NCBI GenBank assembly: GCA_027186245.1 | Contig: CP114499.1 | Location: 6,639,001-6,703,000 of the forward strand | Source: Coriaria nepalensis | Lineage: Eukaryota; Streptophyta; Magnoliopsida; Cucurbitales; Coriariaceae | DNA length: 64,000 nucleotides | Reading direction: 5' to 3' | Shown: piece after piece, positions 63,001 to 64,000 of the stretch | Position numbering within the stretch: position 1 is the stretch's first letter | How the letters are laid out: each line of letters starts with the position of its first letter | Translations under genes and position numbers: made by a program | The notes under the pieces: generated by a model | What the model saw: the letters and a program-made list of their open reading frames with translations, nothing else | Databases searched by the model: none | Told to the model about the DNA's origin: nothing

Positions 63001-64000
63001 TACCACTTGCAATAAAACTGCCTTCTTACTTGATTATCCCATCCTAAATAACAAACTGGAAGATTAATTAATACCATGCACATAAACATACTTTCCATTT
63101 ATATTTTTTACACTGCATCAACTATGTGAATCAAGCTGTGACATGTCTTTACTACATCTTCCAGAAATTATTGGGTAAGTAAGTACGTCTTAGAAGTCAG
63201 TATGTTGCCGGTTGGTACTCTAGTCGATCGATCAAACGATTCAAAATTTTACTTGGGTATCACATTTGACTGTCAAATGATTAAGAAAACTAAATTTGAT
63301 TAGGAAATGATAATATTAGTAAACCACATACCTTTAGTTCACATAATTAACTCATTTGCATAAGAGGGCAGAATTCCTCTCATTAAGCAAAATCTGCTAA
63401 AAATAATATTTGTACAAAACCGAGTTTTGACTTTAAAGTTACTTTGTACCAAATAGTCGGTAATCGTTGGATTAAAAATATACTTAGGTCTAAAGACCCC
63501 TAAATCATTCATGTATAAATCTACCTAAATGGACAGGTTATTTACCAAAACCGTAAGAAGTAGACATACATGAAATTAAGGGTTAATTTACCTTTTAGTT
63601 TATATGTAGTTCAGATCAATAATATTAACATAGCATGTTTATGTATGTTCTGAATTTTATTTATATAAATTATATAAGAATACAAAAATTAATAAAAAAT
63701 TATATAAAAATAAATTTTAAAAATATAAACTACACGTGCACTAAATAAACCCTGGATTTAAGTTATATACACGTGTAGTATGTACAGTAGTCATGTAATG
63801 AAACAGTGCTCTCATAATATGGCCCCAATATACGGAGAAGATTCCACTTACCTTCTGATGAGCTGTTTGTGGACCCAAATACAAAACATAAGGAGACACC
63901 GAGACAGGTGGCATGCTGTGTGGATGAAAACTGAGGTCCATGCATCTTCAAATGTTATACAATGATGGGCCCAAATGGGTTGGTGTTGAATATGATCAAA
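60070..64000. other. HHO promoter and gene-free AT-rich DNA to the window end
   Basis: A purine-rich leader-like tract (60420-60560, gagagag) probably belongs to the HHO 5' region. A perfect short tandem repeat is at 60981-61030 (listed). From 61200 to 63700 I see no gene. The stretch 63780-64000 has open frames on both strands without recognisable coding content; it might be the edge of the next gene. Confidence 0.5.
60981..61030 (+). repeat. Five copies of a 10-base tandem repeat (ctgagttgta)
   Basis: Units start at 60981, 60991, 61001, 61011 and 61021. The first four are identical and the fifth differs at the last base. It lies about 0.9 kb upstream of the HHO start. Confidence 0.95.

Noticed and set aside
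63780..63965. Overlapping open frames on both strands at the right edge
   Set aside because: No known domain or splice context; may belong to a gene beyond the window but cannot be supported here.

Overview
The window is nuclear DNA of a higher plant, almost certainly a core eudicot. The genes are split by short AT-rich GT-AG introns, intergenic DNA is very AT-rich, and nearly every protein belongs to a plant-specific branch (NPF and ALMT transporters, a TGA bZIP, a GARP/HHO factor, a chloroplast ClpS, a plant A1 aspartic protease). I see no operons, CRISPR arrays or bacterial features. All exon models were built by hand from splice sites and reading phase; each complete model sums to a multiple of three.

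Left part (1-12 kb): the 3' end of a bL28-like mitochondrial ribosomal protein gene, an intronless gene for a small acidic plant protein, and a 12-exon RAD23 ubiquitin receptor. Middle (16-32 kb): an NPF3.1-type transporter, the first exon of a GLTP/ACD11-like gene with no remainder, a small HMA metal-binding protein, a broken IST1-like gene next to a Ty1/copia scrap, an ALMT channel, and the 12-exon PP2A scaffold subunit A. Repeat-rich part (32-41 kb): an orphan first exon, a PLAC8/PCR-type gene between two copies of a direct repeat (one carrying a nested MITE), a fold-back array with a telomere-like centre, and a decayed hAT-type transposase. Right part (41-60 kb), all on the minus strand: a PERIANTHIA (PAN/TGA8)-like bZIP factor, a choline-transporter-like protein, an ASPG-type aspartic protease, the ClpS1 adaptor, a broken LHT-like amino-acid transporter, and an HHO/NIGT1 GARP repressor. 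The last 4 kb shows no gene.

The most informative pattern is gene order. From memory, the Arabidopsis relatives of these genes lie in the same order on two paralogous segments: At1g25420 to At1g25550 (IST1-like, ALMT, RCN1, choline transporter-like, aspartic protease, LHT, HHO3) and At1g68570 to At1g68670 (NPF3.1, PCR, PAN, ClpS1, HHO2). This window interleaves both sets on one chromosome, as expected if it keeps the arrangement from before the Arabidopsis duplication. Within it, the IST1-like and LHT-like members are dying, each with visible lesions.

I found no convincing new multi-gene system. The best candidates for something undescribed are the fold-back array at 37.98-39.8 kb and the IST1-like relic with a changed splice donor.
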